64,000 nucleotides of DNA from Bacillus sp. AFS055030 (GTDB taxonomy: Bacteria; Bacillota; Bacilli; Bacillales; Bacillaceae_G), in assembly GCF_002574545.1 (NCBI RefSeq), contig NZ_NUGT01000032.1, positions 1 to 64,000 of the forward strand. The letters are read 5' to 3'. Positions 21,114 through 34,365 of this stretch are shown here, one piece after another (positions within the stretch are counted from its first letter, which is position 1; the number at the start of each line of letters is the position of its first letter). The notes below the pieces were generated by a model. That model did not search any database. It was not told the DNA's origin and was given only the letters and a program-made list of their open reading frames with translations. Both the position numbers and the translations under genes were made by a program.

Positions 21114-22889
21114 TTACGATACACTAATTACATTTTCACCAGTTTCGGCTTCTCTTTTAAATAATCTTGAATAAACGCCATCTTTTTCTAATAAAGAATG
21201 ATGCGTACCTTCTTCTACTACTTTACCATTTTCTAGTACAACGATTCGATCAGCAGTTAATACGGTAGATAATCGATGTGAAATTACGATGACAGATTGT
21301 TTTGATTTTCGCTGTTGAATTGCTTCATTTATTTGCAACTCTGTAATCGGATCTAAAGCGGAACTTGCTTCATCCAAAATTAGAATAGGAGAGTTTTTCA
21401 CTAAAGCTCTTGCTAAAGATAATCTTTGTTTTTGACCACCAGATAATAGTGCCCCACGCTCACCAATTGATGAATCTAGCCCTTCTGGTAATGAATCTAG
21501 AAAGTCTGATAATCCACTATCTTTTAGCGCATTAATCATTTCATCGTCTGTCACCAATTCATTTCCTATACGAATATTATCTGCTAAACTACCATTTCTT
21601 AACTGGACATCTTGTGAAACAAATGAGATGGAATCTCTAATCCATTTTGCATTTGCTTTTTCAATTGGTAATCCATCTATTTCTATTATTCCATCATTTA
21701 ACGGATAGAAACCTAATAATAAATCTACAATTGTTGACTTTCCAGCACCACTTGGTCCTACTACAGCAACCGCTTCCCCTGGTTTCACATGAAATGACAA
21801 TCCATTTAACACAAATTCTTCCTTCGTTGGATACGCAAATTTAACATCTTTAAATTCAATTAACCCGTTAACCGAGGTTAATTTTTCACCTTCTTGTACT
21901 TCAAACTCTGAAACTTTTTCAGCTAACAATTTTTCAGAGCGATCTAATGCTGGACCAGTTCTACGTACTGATAGCCAGTTTCTAAGCATTCTTTGAATTT
22001 CATTAGCCGCAATCGTTACCAGTCCCCCAGCCGTATACATTTGTCCCGTTGTAATTTGATCATTTGAAATTAGTAAAACACTTATAAAATAGACAGCTGC
22101 TAAAGCAAATCCATTATAGCTACCAATTACGACAATTGATTGCATTCTTGCTTTTAATTCGATGATTGATTCCTTCATAAATGATTTACGGATATCGGCA
22201 ACACTTTGAATTTCATAATCCGTTGCCCCTAGTATTCTTGAAAGTTGAATCCCTGTTACTGATTCACGTAATCTTTCTAAATACCGTGACGCTTCATTTC
22301 TAGCTTTAGCTGAAGCAATTCTAGTACGAGCTCCTACTTTATTAGAAGTTAAGTAAAATAAAACACCTAAAACAACACTAGTAATCATTAAATACGGATT
22401 AATCCAAAGTAAGACAATACTATAGATAAATACGCCTTGTACAGAAGCCATAAAAGTAGAGCCTTCCCATGCTAAAAAATTATGCAGTGTATCTGGATCA
22501 TCAGATACTCGTGCTAATAATTCACCAGATTTTGATTGATGAAAGTATGAATAAGGTAAAATTTGCAAGTGCTTAAATAAACGTAATTTTTGCCAGTTTG
22601 TAACGGATTTAGCAATATGATGACAAAAATACTCATCAATGACCATTAAAATTAAATCAAGAATTGCAGCAATAACAAGCAACCACATTAATCCCCATAA
22701 TAATGCATTGTCATGATTTGGGAGTATATGATCAATTAACCAACCCGTTCCGAGTGTTGGTATTAATGCTGCACAAACTTGACTTAAAGCAATTACAAAT
22801 GAATCTGCAAATACCCATTTTTTATGAGGCTTGAGAAAATTTATGACTCTTTTTCCATCGCCTATTTTTTTAGTATTTTTCTGCATCAT
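21114..22889 (-). CDS. ABC exporter half-transporter, second subunit
   Basis: A 591-aa fusion of a six-helix membrane domain (about 1-320) and an ATPase domain. Walker A is GPSGAGKST, the signature LSGGQKQRLSLARAL, Walker B ILILDEASSALD, and the H-loop ISHRLS; all are canonical. It starts with an ATGA overlap on the preceding ABC gene. The pair therefore looks like a heterodimeric type IV exporter of the multidrug or peptide kind. The substrate is unknown. Both subunits have intact catalytic glutamates, unlike many heterodimers in which one ATP site is degenerate. Confidence 0.9.
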   Translation of the reverse strand: MMQKNTKKIGDGKRVINFLKPHKKWVFADSFVIALSQVCAALIPTLGTGWLIDHILPNHDNALLWGLMWLLVIAAILDLILMVIDEYFCHHIAKSVTNWQKLRLFKHLQILPYSYFHQSKSGELLARVSDDPDTLHNFLAWEGSTFMASVQGVFIYSIVLLWINPYLMITSVVLGVLFYLTSNKVGARTRIASAKARNEASRYLERLRESVTGIQLSRILGATDYEIQSVADIRKSFMKESIIELKARMQSIVVIGSYNGFALAAVYFISVLLISNDQITTGQMYTAGGLVTIAANEIQRMLRNWLSVRRTGPALDRSEKLLAEKVSEFEVQEGEKLTSVNGLIEFKDVKFAYPTKEEFVLNGLSFHVKPGEAVAVVGPSGAGKSTIVDLLLGFYPLNDGIIEIDGLPIEKANAKWIRDSISFVSQDVQLRNGSLADNIRIGNELVTDDEMINALKDSGLSDFLDSLPEGLDSSIGERGALLSGGQKQRLSLARALVKNSPILILDEASSALDPITELQINEAIQQRKSKQSVIVISHRLSTVLTADRIVVLENGKVVEEGTHHSLLEKDGVYSRLFKREAETGENVISVS

Positions 22890-24625
22890 ACAGCACTCTC
22901 CTTTTCTAGTTCACTGTATTGAGCCATATATAGTTGATAGTACTGACCTTTCAATGATAATAATTCTTCATGAGTGCCTTGTTCAGCAATACGACCTTTA
23001 TCTAATAACAAAATACAATCAGCATCTTTAACAGTTACAAGTCGATGGGCGATCGTAATGGTTGTACGACCTGGTATTAACTTTTCAAGTGAAGATTGTA
23101 CTTTTTCCTCTGTTTCTCCATCTAATGATGATGTAGCCTCATCGAAAATTAATACTGGAGGATGACGTAATATTGCTCTTGCAAGTGCTACTCGTTGTCT
23201 TTGACCACCAGATAATTTCAATCCTCTTTCACCAACAATCGTTTCAAAACCATCTTGAAGTGAATCAACTAAATCAGATAAGTCCGCAGCTTCAACTGCA
23301 AGCCCAAGTTCTTCATCAGTTGCATTCGGTTTAGCATATAGTAAATTTTGCTTTAATGTACTATTTAATAGAAATGTTTCTTGTGAAACAACACCAATAT
23401 TTTGGCGTAATGATTGATAATCATGAGCTGATAAATCTTTACCATCAACAAAAATCGATCCTGATGAAGGCTGGTATAGGCCGAGTAATAACTGAATTAA
23501 AGTACTTTTTCCCCCACCGCTTGAACCAACAATCCCAATATGCTGACCTGCTTTAATTGAAAATGAAACATCTTTTAAGACTTCTTCCGTTGAATTTGGA
23601 TAAGTAAATCGAATATTTTTAACTTCTAGATCACCTTTCACTACTCCAAATTTTGGTAAATCATCAGGTTGTTCTGCTGGTAGGTCAAAGTACTCATATA
23701 TTCTTTCAAGTGCAGGAATTGCTTGTTGAATTGTTAATGCGTTTTCAGCTAACGAGCGAACAGGCATAAACATTGTCGGAATAAAACCTAGAACAGCAAT
23801 TAACGTACCAACTGAAATTTCATGTTGCCAGATCGAATATCCACCAATTAACATAATGACCCCTGGTGCACCATTATTAAACACATTTCCTAAACGCCAA
23901 TTAACCTTCCCAATTAAAGCCAAACGAATGGCAAATCTTTTCCATACAGACAGCTTATCTTCTAATTTTTTATTTTCTTTATCCTGTGTTTGAAACGTTC
24001 GCACTAAACGAACAGATTCGATACTTTCTTGAGTGTGATTATATAAATCAGCACTCATATCACGAGCTATAGCGCCCATTATTCTTACTTTTTTACCAAT
24101 TAAAAAAGAAGGAACTAAATAAATCGCAAATACAATAAGCATGACTACAGCAGCTGGCCAATATAAAGGAAACACCGCTATAAATGCTGCAATTGCCGCA
24201 ATTACTTGTTGAATAAAACGGGGTATAACTGTATTATTCAAGTTTTGAACAGACTCTACATCATGTGTTAGCCGATATAACATATCCCCTCGTGGTGTTG
24301 TCGAAAAAAACGTCATCGGTGCTTTTTGAAGCTTTGTAAAAGCACGTAATTGCATATCTGTAATGACATCTAAACCAATTTTCACTTGAATAAATTCTTG
24401 TAATGATTCAAAACCAACCTTAAATAAGAATGAAAGCATAATCCCTAAAATTAAATAAAAAATCATTTTCGAATCAGGACCACCAACAATCTCATCGACC
24501 AATTTACCAGTCAAAATCGGCGGAATAATCGCAAATGCGCCAGCAATTAATGAACATGCAAAAGCAATCAAAAATACTTTCCAATACGGTTTAAAATGCT
24601 TAACTGTTTCGATTAAAATTTTCAT
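22886..24625 (-). CDS. ABC exporter half-transporter, first subunit
   Basis: A 579-aa half-transporter with six membrane helices (about 1-300) followed by an ATPase domain: Walker A GSSGGGKST, signature LSGGQRQRVALARAI, Walker B VLIFDEATSSLD, H-loop IAHRLV. The membrane domain ends with the TTPRGDMLYRLTHDVESVQ-like coupling region found in BmrA/YheI-type exporters. It is first of a two-gene unit coupled to the next subunit by four bases. It may export a drug, lipid or peptide; nothing in the neighbourhood settles which. No regulator gene lies beside it. Confidence 0.9.
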   Translation of the reverse strand: MKILIETVKHFKPYWKVFLIAFACSLIAGAFAIIPPILTGKLVDEIVGGPDSKMIFYLILGIMLSFLFKVGFESLQEFIQVKIGLDVITDMQLRAFTKLQKAPMTFFSTTPRGDMLYRLTHDVESVQNLNNTVIPRFIQQVIAAIAAFIAVFPLYWPAAVVMLIVFAIYLVPSFLIGKKVRIMGAIARDMSADLYNHTQESIESVRLVRTFQTQDKENKKLEDKLSVWKRFAIRLALIGKVNWRLGNVFNNGAPGVIMLIGGYSIWQHEISVGTLIAVLGFIPTMFMPVRSLAENALTIQQAIPALERIYEYFDLPAEQPDDLPKFGVVKGDLEVKNIRFTYPNSTEEVLKDVSFSIKAGQHIGIVGSSGGGKSTLIQLLLGLYQPSSGSIFVDGKDLSAHDYQSLRQNIGVVSQETFLLNSTLKQNLLYAKPNATDEELGLAVEAADLSDLVDSLQDGFETIVGERGLKLSGGQRQRVALARAILRHPPVLIFDEATSSLDGETEEKVQSSLEKLIPGRTTITIAHRLVTVKDADCILLLDKGRIAEQGTHEELLSLKGQYYQLYMAQYSELEKESAV

Positions 24626-25054
24626 CTATTGCCATCCCCCTAACCTGTAACATTTTACAATATTTTCGAACTATTTTCACTATTAAAATTTTTACCAGGA
24701 TTAAAGTAATTGTATAAATGGATTTTCCGAGATATTTTTTCTATTTATGTTGAATAAAAAATCCCGAAAGTTCCTCATTATCCCTTTAACCAATCTCAAG
24801 ATATATTCTAATCTTTCAATTAATCGATTTCTTCATTATATTGATTGAATTTTTTTACACGATTTGACTGAATAAGCATAAAAAAATCTACAACATTAGT
24901 CGTAGATTTTAAGAAGTAGCTATCTATATTTACAAGCTATAAGTATCGTCCCTGCCCCAAATAAAATACAAAATTGGCGCTAATATTGAGGGTAGATAAT
25001 ATTTTATTATATTGGGTGATTTTGCAGAGAAATTCATCAGCAGTTTGATCAATA
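24626..25054. other. Intergenic region between the ABC exporter and the unknown membrane protein
   Basis: This 429-base stretch is very AT-rich and has no credible gene. It contains the terminator at 24881-24910 and must hold the promoter of the ABC exporter genes on the minus strand, though I see no box pair good enough to name. Confidence 0.55.
24881..24910. terminator. Terminator, near-identical arms to the one at 27281-27312
   Basis: AAAATCTAC (24883-24891) pairs with GTAGATTTT (24902-24910). The left flank AAAAAATCTAC and the right flank AGTCGTAGATTTT are shared with the hairpin 2.4 kb to the right; only the loop differs. Confidence 0.75.
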
Positions 25055-26260
25055 TCAATGTAATATTTTAAAATCGTATGCATGAACGGATTTCCCTTTT
25101 ACTGATGACAATATTTCCTCTACTCCTTTCATTTGAACTACATTTGTTTTTTTGCCAGTTTCCAGAGAATATTGCTCAATATAATATTTAACTTTCTTTT
25201 TTGAATCATACCTTACAACAAACATTGAATCATTTTTGAAATATGTTTGCTCTCCATAGCGATATGGCCCTTTTCGTGGATTTTCAATTGTAAATTTCTT
25301 TTTCACTAGATTACTAGTAGTGTCCATTGTGTAAACTTCACCTAATCCATTTGCAAAGAAAAGCTCTTTTCCATAAAGATAAATCGAATCATCTGGACTG
25401 TAAGGAATTGTTGCGGTCAATTGATTGCTGGTTTTATTTTTATAGGAAACAAGAGTGATTAAATCTTGCTTTAATGTTTTCTTATTAATTCGCAATAGTA
25501 CTTCATTCTCATCTTTCAAATTCTCTTGTTTACTTTCCCCAAGTACCATGTAGTAATAATTTTCATCACTAATAATCTGTGAACTAGGACCGTAGCTGTC
25601 ATAACCAGATCGTTTTTTTAGCTCGGTTAAATCTTTTATTTTTAGTTTGTTGTCGTCGAAACTAACTTTCCGTAAATGACGAGTATTTTTCTCAATATCT
25701 TCTGTTAAAATTAGTATTTCATTTTTATCTACACCTGATGTAGAAATATAATGGGGTATATTTCCTTTTTTAAATCCTTTCTCATTTCCATATAATACAT
25801 TTGAAGCATAACCATTTTTTACAAAACCTGAATTAAAAATAGTAAAATAGAGATTTAGATTTTTTAAATATCCCGTTTGTTCTCCCGTATGTTGATACTT
25901 CATTTTAACTTCTTTATATTTATTCCCAATTAATCGTAGCGTTTCTTTATCTTCTAATAAAAGGCCAGTTTCACCTACCCCAACACTACCAAGTTCTAAT
26001 CCTTTCATTTTATAACCTCTAGCTACACCGTCATTATCAACAAAGATCACAATACTAATCCCTCTATCATCCATATCTTGGTCCGCTGTAGAAGAATAAT
26101 ATAAGACGGCTTGTTTATCATCTAAAAAGTTATTCTTTCGAATGGTCTCCTCTTTTAGGATAAATGGAGAAACTCTAATCTTATTAACAATAAAATAACA
26201 ACTGTAAATAACAAGTAAGGAAGCTAGAAATAGTATGATATATTTATACTTTCTTTTCAT
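25055..26260 (-). CDS. Unknown membrane-anchored extracytoplasmic protein
   Basis: I do not recognise this 401-aa protein. A short basic start is followed by one strong hydrophobic helix (about residues 8-26). The rest is hydrophilic, rich in beta-type segments and lysine, with repeated Tyr/Asp/Lys blocks such as DSIYLYGKELFFANGLG and DENYYYMVLG. That pattern suggests an extracellular beta-propeller-like domain, but this is inference. Cys21 lies inside the helix and does not make a lipobox. AGGAG precedes the ATG. It follows the interrupted protease-like gene on the same strand, 57 bases after it, so the two may be cotranscribed. Confidence 0.6.
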   Translation of the reverse strand: MKRKYKYIILFLASLLVIYSCYFIVNKIRVSPFILKEETIRKNNFLDDKQAVLYYSSTADQDMDDRGISIVIFVDNDGVARGYKMKGLELGSVGVGETGLLLEDKETLRLIGNKYKEVKMKYQHTGEQTGYLKNLNLYFTIFNSGFVKNGYASNVLYGNEKGFKKGNIPHYISTSGVDKNEILILTEDIEKNTRHLRKVSFDDNKLKIKDLTELKKRSGYDSYGPSSQIISDENYYYMVLGESKQENLKDENEVLLRINKKTLKQDLITLVSYKNKTSNQLTATIPYSPDDSIYLYGKELFFANGLGEVYTMDTTSNLVKKKFTIENPRKGPYRYGEQTYFKNDSMFVVRYDSKKKVKYYIEQYSLETGKKTNVVQMKGVEEILSSVKGKSVHAYDFKILH

Positions 26261-26316
26261 TTTTTTCTCCTAAACTTTACTAAAAGGCAATAAATCAAAC
26301 TGTTCAACTTAAAATT

Positions 26317-27039
26317 TTATATTTTACGGACTAGCGTTGTATCTTTCGAATCACGAATATCTCTTGGATATACACCATTTCCTTTGTCTTTATCTAAATC
26401 TAAATCTGCTTTTAACTTATATGCAGACCATACTAACTTTGCACAATTTTTAGCACCATAATGATCTGTTTTACGGTTCGTTGCAAAATTGTAAGTGTAA
26501 TCATCTTTACCAACTCGACTGTATGCCCAGTCGGCAGCTGCATTTCGTTTTGCAGTTGTAGTATTAACGGATTTTACTTGTGCATTTCCTTTGTCTACTA
26601 GTCTGTTTTTGTAATTTAGTTTACGAACTCCCACTTTTGGTACAGATTCAACTACAGTTTCAGTATTATAATACATCCCTACATGTCCATGATTTAAATA
26701 AGCAGTTTGTGATGCAGTATAGTAAATCTGGCCTTTTACTCCTTTTCCAACAGAAACAGTACCACCACTGCCCCCTCTAGCTTTTCAATTTTCTGATAAC
26801 CCCTGAGTTTCGTTTTGTTTAAGCTCACTAAAAAGTTGTTCCAATATAATTTCTTGCGTATCACCAGTGTTTTCAGAAATGGATTCTACGTCTTTTAACA
26901 ATTCTTTTTCTGTAACATCTGGTTGTAAGGCTAAAATTTCTTTTACATAAGGTAAATCGTTTGTGTTAGCATAACTAATAGGTGTGATAGAAAGGACTAA
27001 ACTTGCAGATAAGACACTTACTCCAATTAATTTTTTCAT
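26317..27039 (-). pseudogene. Secreted YiiX/NlpC-P60 like papain-fold protein interrupted by an in-frame TGA
   Basis: A signal peptide (MKKLIGVSVLSASLVL...SYA) opens a frame with a good AAGGAGA ribosome site. After 84 codons a TGA at 26787-26785 interrupts it, and the same frame then runs on for 155 more codons. The second part carries KARGGSGG, the histidine region NHGHVGMYYN and the cysteine region NCAKLVWSAYK. These are the His-then-Cys order of the permuted papain-like YiiX/YycO group, and full-length relatives in Bacillus read straight through. One nonsense change is the only lesion seen. A sequencing error or natural read-through cannot be excluded. Confidence 0.8.
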
Positions 27040-27280
27040 TTTACCGTCTCCTTTTACAAATTATTTTATATTTGTAATAGAGAGTGATATGTGAAGTATA
27101 CTAATTTCTCTGTCGAATCATTTATCACAATTCTATACAAGAATATTATACAAGGAAAAGTTTACTAAAATTCACTTAATTTAAGACTCTTTTGTGACAC
27201 TTCTTTTTTTTCGAAAATCCTTAAAATCGGCTATTTGAGTCAAGTTTGCTTCACAGCTATCAAAGTCTACTTCCTTGATA

Positions 27281-27312
27281 AAAAAATCTACGTCCTAAGT
27301 CGTAGATTTTTT
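27281..27312. terminator. Terminator of the DinB-like gene
   Basis: AAAAAATCTACG (27281-27292) pairs perfectly with CGTAGATTTTTT (27301-27312). The gene's own stop codon lies in the loop. It shares most of its sequence with the hairpin at 24881-24910. Confidence 0.85.
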
Positions 27313-27840
27313 TGATTCATTCAGTTTGTATTCTAAGAATTCTTGAGATTTTCCTTTTGGGATACTCAAACTCTTAAATTCCTTATTTTTTATTAGCTTA
27401 GCAATATAAACAATTTGACCAATGTGATTTCCGTAATGACTGATTTGTCTTTGTATTGCTTGTAAAACGGTATGATCTTCTCCACGTATTTTAATCGTTT
27501 TTAACGCATCTTCTTCTTGTAGACTTTCTAGCGTGTTAAATACGACATTCCATCCTTTATTCCAATCTGCTAATAATTCATCCTTTGATTCGTATTTTCC
27601 TTCAAACTCAACATCACGATTTCGCCATGGTTTTTCGCCATCTGTCGTGAGAAAATCCGTCCATCTAGACATCATATTGCCGCTTAAATGCTTTACAATG
27701 ATGGATATACTATTGGATTCACTAGAAGGTTTGATGTGTAACTCGTCATTATTTAGTTGATCCATCGAACAATCACCAAGCTTTTTTATCCCTTTGAATT
27801 CCTTTAAACTATTCGAAAGAAAATGTTTTCCGATTGACAT
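27295..27840 (-). CDS. DinB-like protein, DUF1572 family
   Basis: A 181-aa four-helix-bundle protein of the DinB/YfiT superfamily, most like DUF1572. Three histidines fit the metal site: one in IVKHLSGNM near residue 50 and two in SHYGNHIGQIVY near residues 134-138. The WTDFLTTDGEKPWRNRD segment is also typical of DUF1572. Members are thought to be metal-dependent thiol transferases or hydrolases, but no reaction is known for this one. GGAGGGG precedes the ATG. The stop lies within the terminator hairpin, so the gene is the last of its transcript. It stands at the edge of the accessory block next to the pyr operon. Confidence 0.82.
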   Translation of the reverse strand: MSIGKHFLSNSLKEFKGIKKLGDCSMDQLNNDELHIKPSSESNSISIIVKHLSGNMMSRWTDFLTTDGEKPWRNRDVEFEGKYESKDELLADWNKGWNVVFNTLESLQEEDALKTIKIRGEDHTVLQAIQRQISHYGNHIGQIVYIAKLIKNKEFKSLSIPKGKSQEFLEYKLNESKKSTT

Positions 27841-28084
27841 TCATACCCCTCCAATTTTTTAATGTCCTTCAATCAATTGTATGAATAGTTCACAAACTTA
27901 TTAATTCATTATCTAGTAATTTGTTTTTAGAAACTTTAAGGTGAAGGGGCTATTCATTTCTTATGCTTCCTAAAATCTTTTTAGATGATATATATTTTCG
28001 ATTTTACTGTGTTTAATTGTGATTCTCCTTATATTTAATTGCCATTTTTCGTATTTTTATTGCGTCAATCATTTTTTTCTCCAC

Positions 28085-28114
28085 AAAAAAAGATGACTCA
28101 AAAAAGTCATCTTT
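28085..28114 (-). terminator. Terminator of the pyr operon
   Basis: AAAGATGACT (28089-28098) pairs with AGTCATCTTT (28105-28114). On the minus strand a T-run follows. It lies 13 bases after the pyrE stop. Confidence 0.85.
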
Positions 28115-28127
28115 CCTACTCTAAGTA

Positions 28128-28762
28128 TTAAACTTCAACAGTCATCCAACTAGCATCTTGTGGATTTTTTCTCCATGCAGTTAGTTTTGCTACGTGTTCT
28201 GCTTCGATTGAACCTTGTTCTTTTGCTACTTCAACTAGTGTGTCATAGTCTGTTAGAGAATAGTATGTTACGTCATTTGCACTAAACTTCTCTACTGCTG
28301 CTGGTAGATTGTATGTGAAGATTGAGACTACTCCTAGTACTTCGCAGCCTGCTTCGCGTAATGCTTCAACACATGTGATTACGCTGCCGCCAGTAGAGAT
28401 TAAATCTTCTACTACAACTACTTTTTGTCCGGTTTTAATTGGTCCTTCGATTTGGTTTCCTTTGCCGTGGCCTTTTGCAGAGCTACGTACATAAACCATT
28501 GGTAATTCCATTAAATCACTCGTCCAAGCTGCGTGTGGAATTCCAGCAGTTGCAGTTCCTGCGATTACATCTACATTACCAAATTTAGTTTGAATTAATT
28601 CCACTAAGCCTTTAGCAATATTTTTACGAATTTCTGGATAGCCAAGAGTTAGGCGATTATCACAATAAATTGGAGATTTGATTCCTGATGCCCAAGTAAA
28701 TGGAGTTTCAGGTTGAAGGCTTACTGCCCCAATGCTTAATAAATTTGCTGCGATATTTTTTT

Positions 28763-28766
<4 letters not shown>
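28128..28766 (-). CDS. pyrE: Orotate phosphoribosyltransferase
   Basis: Joins orotate to PRPP to give orotidine monophosphate, the fifth step of UMP synthesis. The 212-aa product has the PRPP-binding loop [14 protein letters not shown] near residues 115-128 and the flexible loop [15 protein letters not shown] near 90-104. The start is ATG 28766, overlapping the pyrF stop (ATGA) with GGGAGGG upstream; the frame opens earlier at 28784. It is last in the pyr operon and followed by a strong terminator. Confidence 0.96.
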
Positions 28767-31152
<2,386 letters not shown>

Positions 31153-31156
<4 letters not shown>

Positions 31157-34100
31157 ACTAATACGCCAGCCTTCATTTCTTTGTTTGGTAGTGCAGTAGT
31201 TGAGAATGTTAAACTTTCAATTACTGATAAGATTGCAGTTGCTGTATCTAGTGAAGTTAAGCAAACTACTCCGTTTTCAACTGATTCACGACGAATTCTG
31301 AATCCATCACGAGCTGGTTTTTTACCTTTTGTTAACGTATTGATAACAAACTGTGCATCTCCACGCTTGATCATATCTAGCATATTGTTTTCATGCTCGT
31401 TAATTTTGTTTACCCCTTTTACAGGTACGCCGTGGTTTTCTAAATGATTTTTAGTTCCTTCTGTACCAAATACAGTAAATCCGATTTCATGGAAGCGTTT
31501 TGCGATATCTACTACTTCTTCTTTATCTTTATCAGCTACTGTAATGATTACTGAACCGTGTGTTGGGATTTGCATTCCAGCAGCGATTAGTGCTTTGTAT
31601 AATGCTTTTTGAAGACTTACATCTTTACCCATTACTTCTCCAGTTGATTTCATTTCAGGGCCTAATGTTATATCCACTGAGCGTAGTTTAGCAAATGAGA
31701 ACACTGGTGCTTTTACATATACTTCATTACCTTCTGGATGGTAGCCAGTTGCATATCCGAATGAAGCTAATGTTTGACCAAGAATCACTTTTGTTGCGAT
31801 ATTCGCCATTGGTACATTCGTAATTTTACTTAAGAATGGTACTGTACGGCTTGATCTTGGGTTTACTTCAAGCACGAAGACTTCATCTTTATCTGTTACA
31901 ACAAACTGGATGTTCAGTAATCCTTTGATATTTAAGCCTTTTGCTAATTTGATTGTATAGTCGATTAATTTTTGCTTCGCAGCTTCTGATACATTTTGTG
32001 TAGGATATACTGCGATTGAATCTCCTGAGTGAACTCCAGCTCGTTCGATATGCTCCATAATACCTGGGATGTACACATCGATTCCATCAGAGATTGCATC
32101 AACCTCAATTTCTTTACCAGTTAAGTAACGGTCGACTAATACTGGGTGTTCTGGATTGATTTTCACTGCATTTTCCATGTAGTGAAGAATTTCTTCACGA
32201 CGGTAGACAATCTCCATCGCACGTCCACCTAGTACATATGATGGTCTTACTAATACTGGATAACCAATTTCATCAGCAATATTAGCTGCTTCTTCCGGTG
32301 TCATTGCTGTTTTACCTAGAGGTTGTGGTACTCCTAATTGTTGAAGTGCTTCTTCAAACTTGTCGCGGTCTTCAGCACGATCTAAATCCTCAAGTGATGT
32401 TCCAAGAATTTTCACACCACGTTCTACTAATTTGCTTGCAAGGTTAATGGCTGTTTGACCACCGAATTGAACAACTACTCCCATCGGTTTTTCTAAATCG
32501 ATGATGTGCATTACGTCTTCTATTGTTAATGGTTCAAAGTACAGTTTGTCTGAGATACTGAAATCAGTTGAAACTGTTTCTGGGTTGTTGTTTATAATGA
32601 TTGCTTCGTATCCAGCTTCTTTAATAGCTCTTACACAGTGTACTGTTGCGTAATCAAACTCGATCCCTTGACCGATTCGAATTGGACCAGAGCCAAGAAC
32701 TATTACGCTCTTCTTATCTGTTACAATTGATTCATTTTCGATTTCGTATGTTCCGTAGAAGTATGGTGTTGTTGATTCAAACTCTGCTGAACATGTATCA
32801 ACCATTTTATATACTGGAATGATTTGATTTTGTTTTCTAAATTCGTATATTTCTTTATTTGTAGCATTCCATTGTGATGCGATGTAATCATCACTGAAGC
32901 CCATCTTCTTAGCTTTTAAAAGTACATCTAGTTCAAAATGGTTATCTTTAATTTGTTTTTCCATTTTTATGATGTTTTCAATTTTGTGTAGGAAGAAAAA
33001 GTCAATTTTTGTAATGTCATGAATTTCTTCTAACGTCATACCTGTTCTCATTGCTTCAGCAACGATGTAAAGTCTTTCATCGTCAGCTTTTGCCATGCGA
33101 GTAATCATTTCGTCTTTCGTTAGTTCTTTTACTGCATTAAGCTCGATGTGACTGATACCTAATTCTAGAGAGCGAACTGCTTTTAATAATGACTCTTCAA
33201 GTGTTCTACCGATTGCCATTACTTCTCCAGTTGCTTTCATTTGAGTTCCTAACTGACGGTTTGCCGTTTCAAACTTATCAAATGGCCAGCGAGGAATTTT
33301 TGATACGATATAGTCTAATGCTGGCTCGAAGCAAGCATAAGTTTTCTTTGTAACTGGGTTAATCATTTCATCTAATGTTAAGCCTACTGCGATTTTTGCT
33401 GCTAGTTTTGCAATTGGATAGCCTGTAGCTTTTGAAGCAAGGGCACTTGAACGTGATACACGTGGATTAACTTCGATTACATAGTATTGGAAGCTATCTG
33501 GATCTAGAGCAAGCTGTACGTTACATCCACCTTCAATTCCTAGAGCACGAATGATTTTTAATGATACATTTCGTAGCATTTGATATTCACGGTCACTTAG
33601 CGTTTGTGAAGGAGCGATTACAATTGAATCTCCTGTGTGAACCCCAACTGGATCGATGTTTTCCATGTTACATACTACAATCGCATGGTCATTTGCATCA
33701 CGCATTACTTCATATTCGATTTCTTTAAATCCAGCAATACTTTTCTCTAATAAACATTGTGTTACTGGACTATTTTTTAAACCGCTTGCTACGATTTCAT
33801 TTAAATCTTCTTCATTGTAGCAAATTCCTCCACCAGTACCGCCTAGTGTAAAGGCTGGTCTTACGATGATTGGATAACCGATTTTTTCTACAAAGTCGTA
33901 CGCTTCTTCTAAAGTATGGATGATTTCACTTTCTGGTACTGGCTCGTTTAAATCGTTCATTAATGTTCTGAATAAGTCGCGGTCTTCTGCACGATTAATT
34001 GCTTCTAGTGTCGTACCTAAAATTTTTACTCCGCACTCTTTTAACACACCAGATTCATCTAGTGCTACCGCTAAGTTAAGTCCTGTTTGACCACCTAATG

Positions 34101-34365
34101 TTGGTAAAAGTGCATCTGGGCGTTCTTTACGAATGATTCGGCTAACGAAGTCTACTGTAAGTGGTTCGATGTATACTTTATCAGCTGTTTGTACATCTGT
34201 CATAATTGTTGCAGGGTTTGAGTTTACAAGAATTACTTTGTATCCTTCTTCTTTCAATGCCTGACAAGCCTGTGTTCCAGCATAGTCAAATTCTGCTGCT
34301 TGACCGATTACGATTGGTCCTGATCCGATTACTAAGATTGTTTCAATGTCTACGCGTTTTGGCAT
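31153..34365 (-). CDS. carB: Carbamoyl phosphate synthase large subunit
   Basis: Makes carbamoyl phosphate from bicarbonate, two ATP and ammonia delivered by CarA. The 1070-aa product shows the duplicated ATP-grasp architecture: a first half opening with [18 protein letters not shown], a second with [16 protein letters not shown] near residue 557, and a C-terminal MGS-like allosteric domain (about 930-1070). As the pyrAB gene of the pyrimidine operon, it should serve mainly pyrimidine synthesis. GAGAGGGG precedes the ATG, inside the end of carA, with a 16-base overlap. Confidence 0.97.

Noticed and set aside
21114-24625. Idea that the ABC exporter, acetyltransferase and mal genes form one secretion or antibiotic system
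   Set aside because: No precursor peptide, immunity gene or biosynthetic enzyme is seen, and terminators separate the units.
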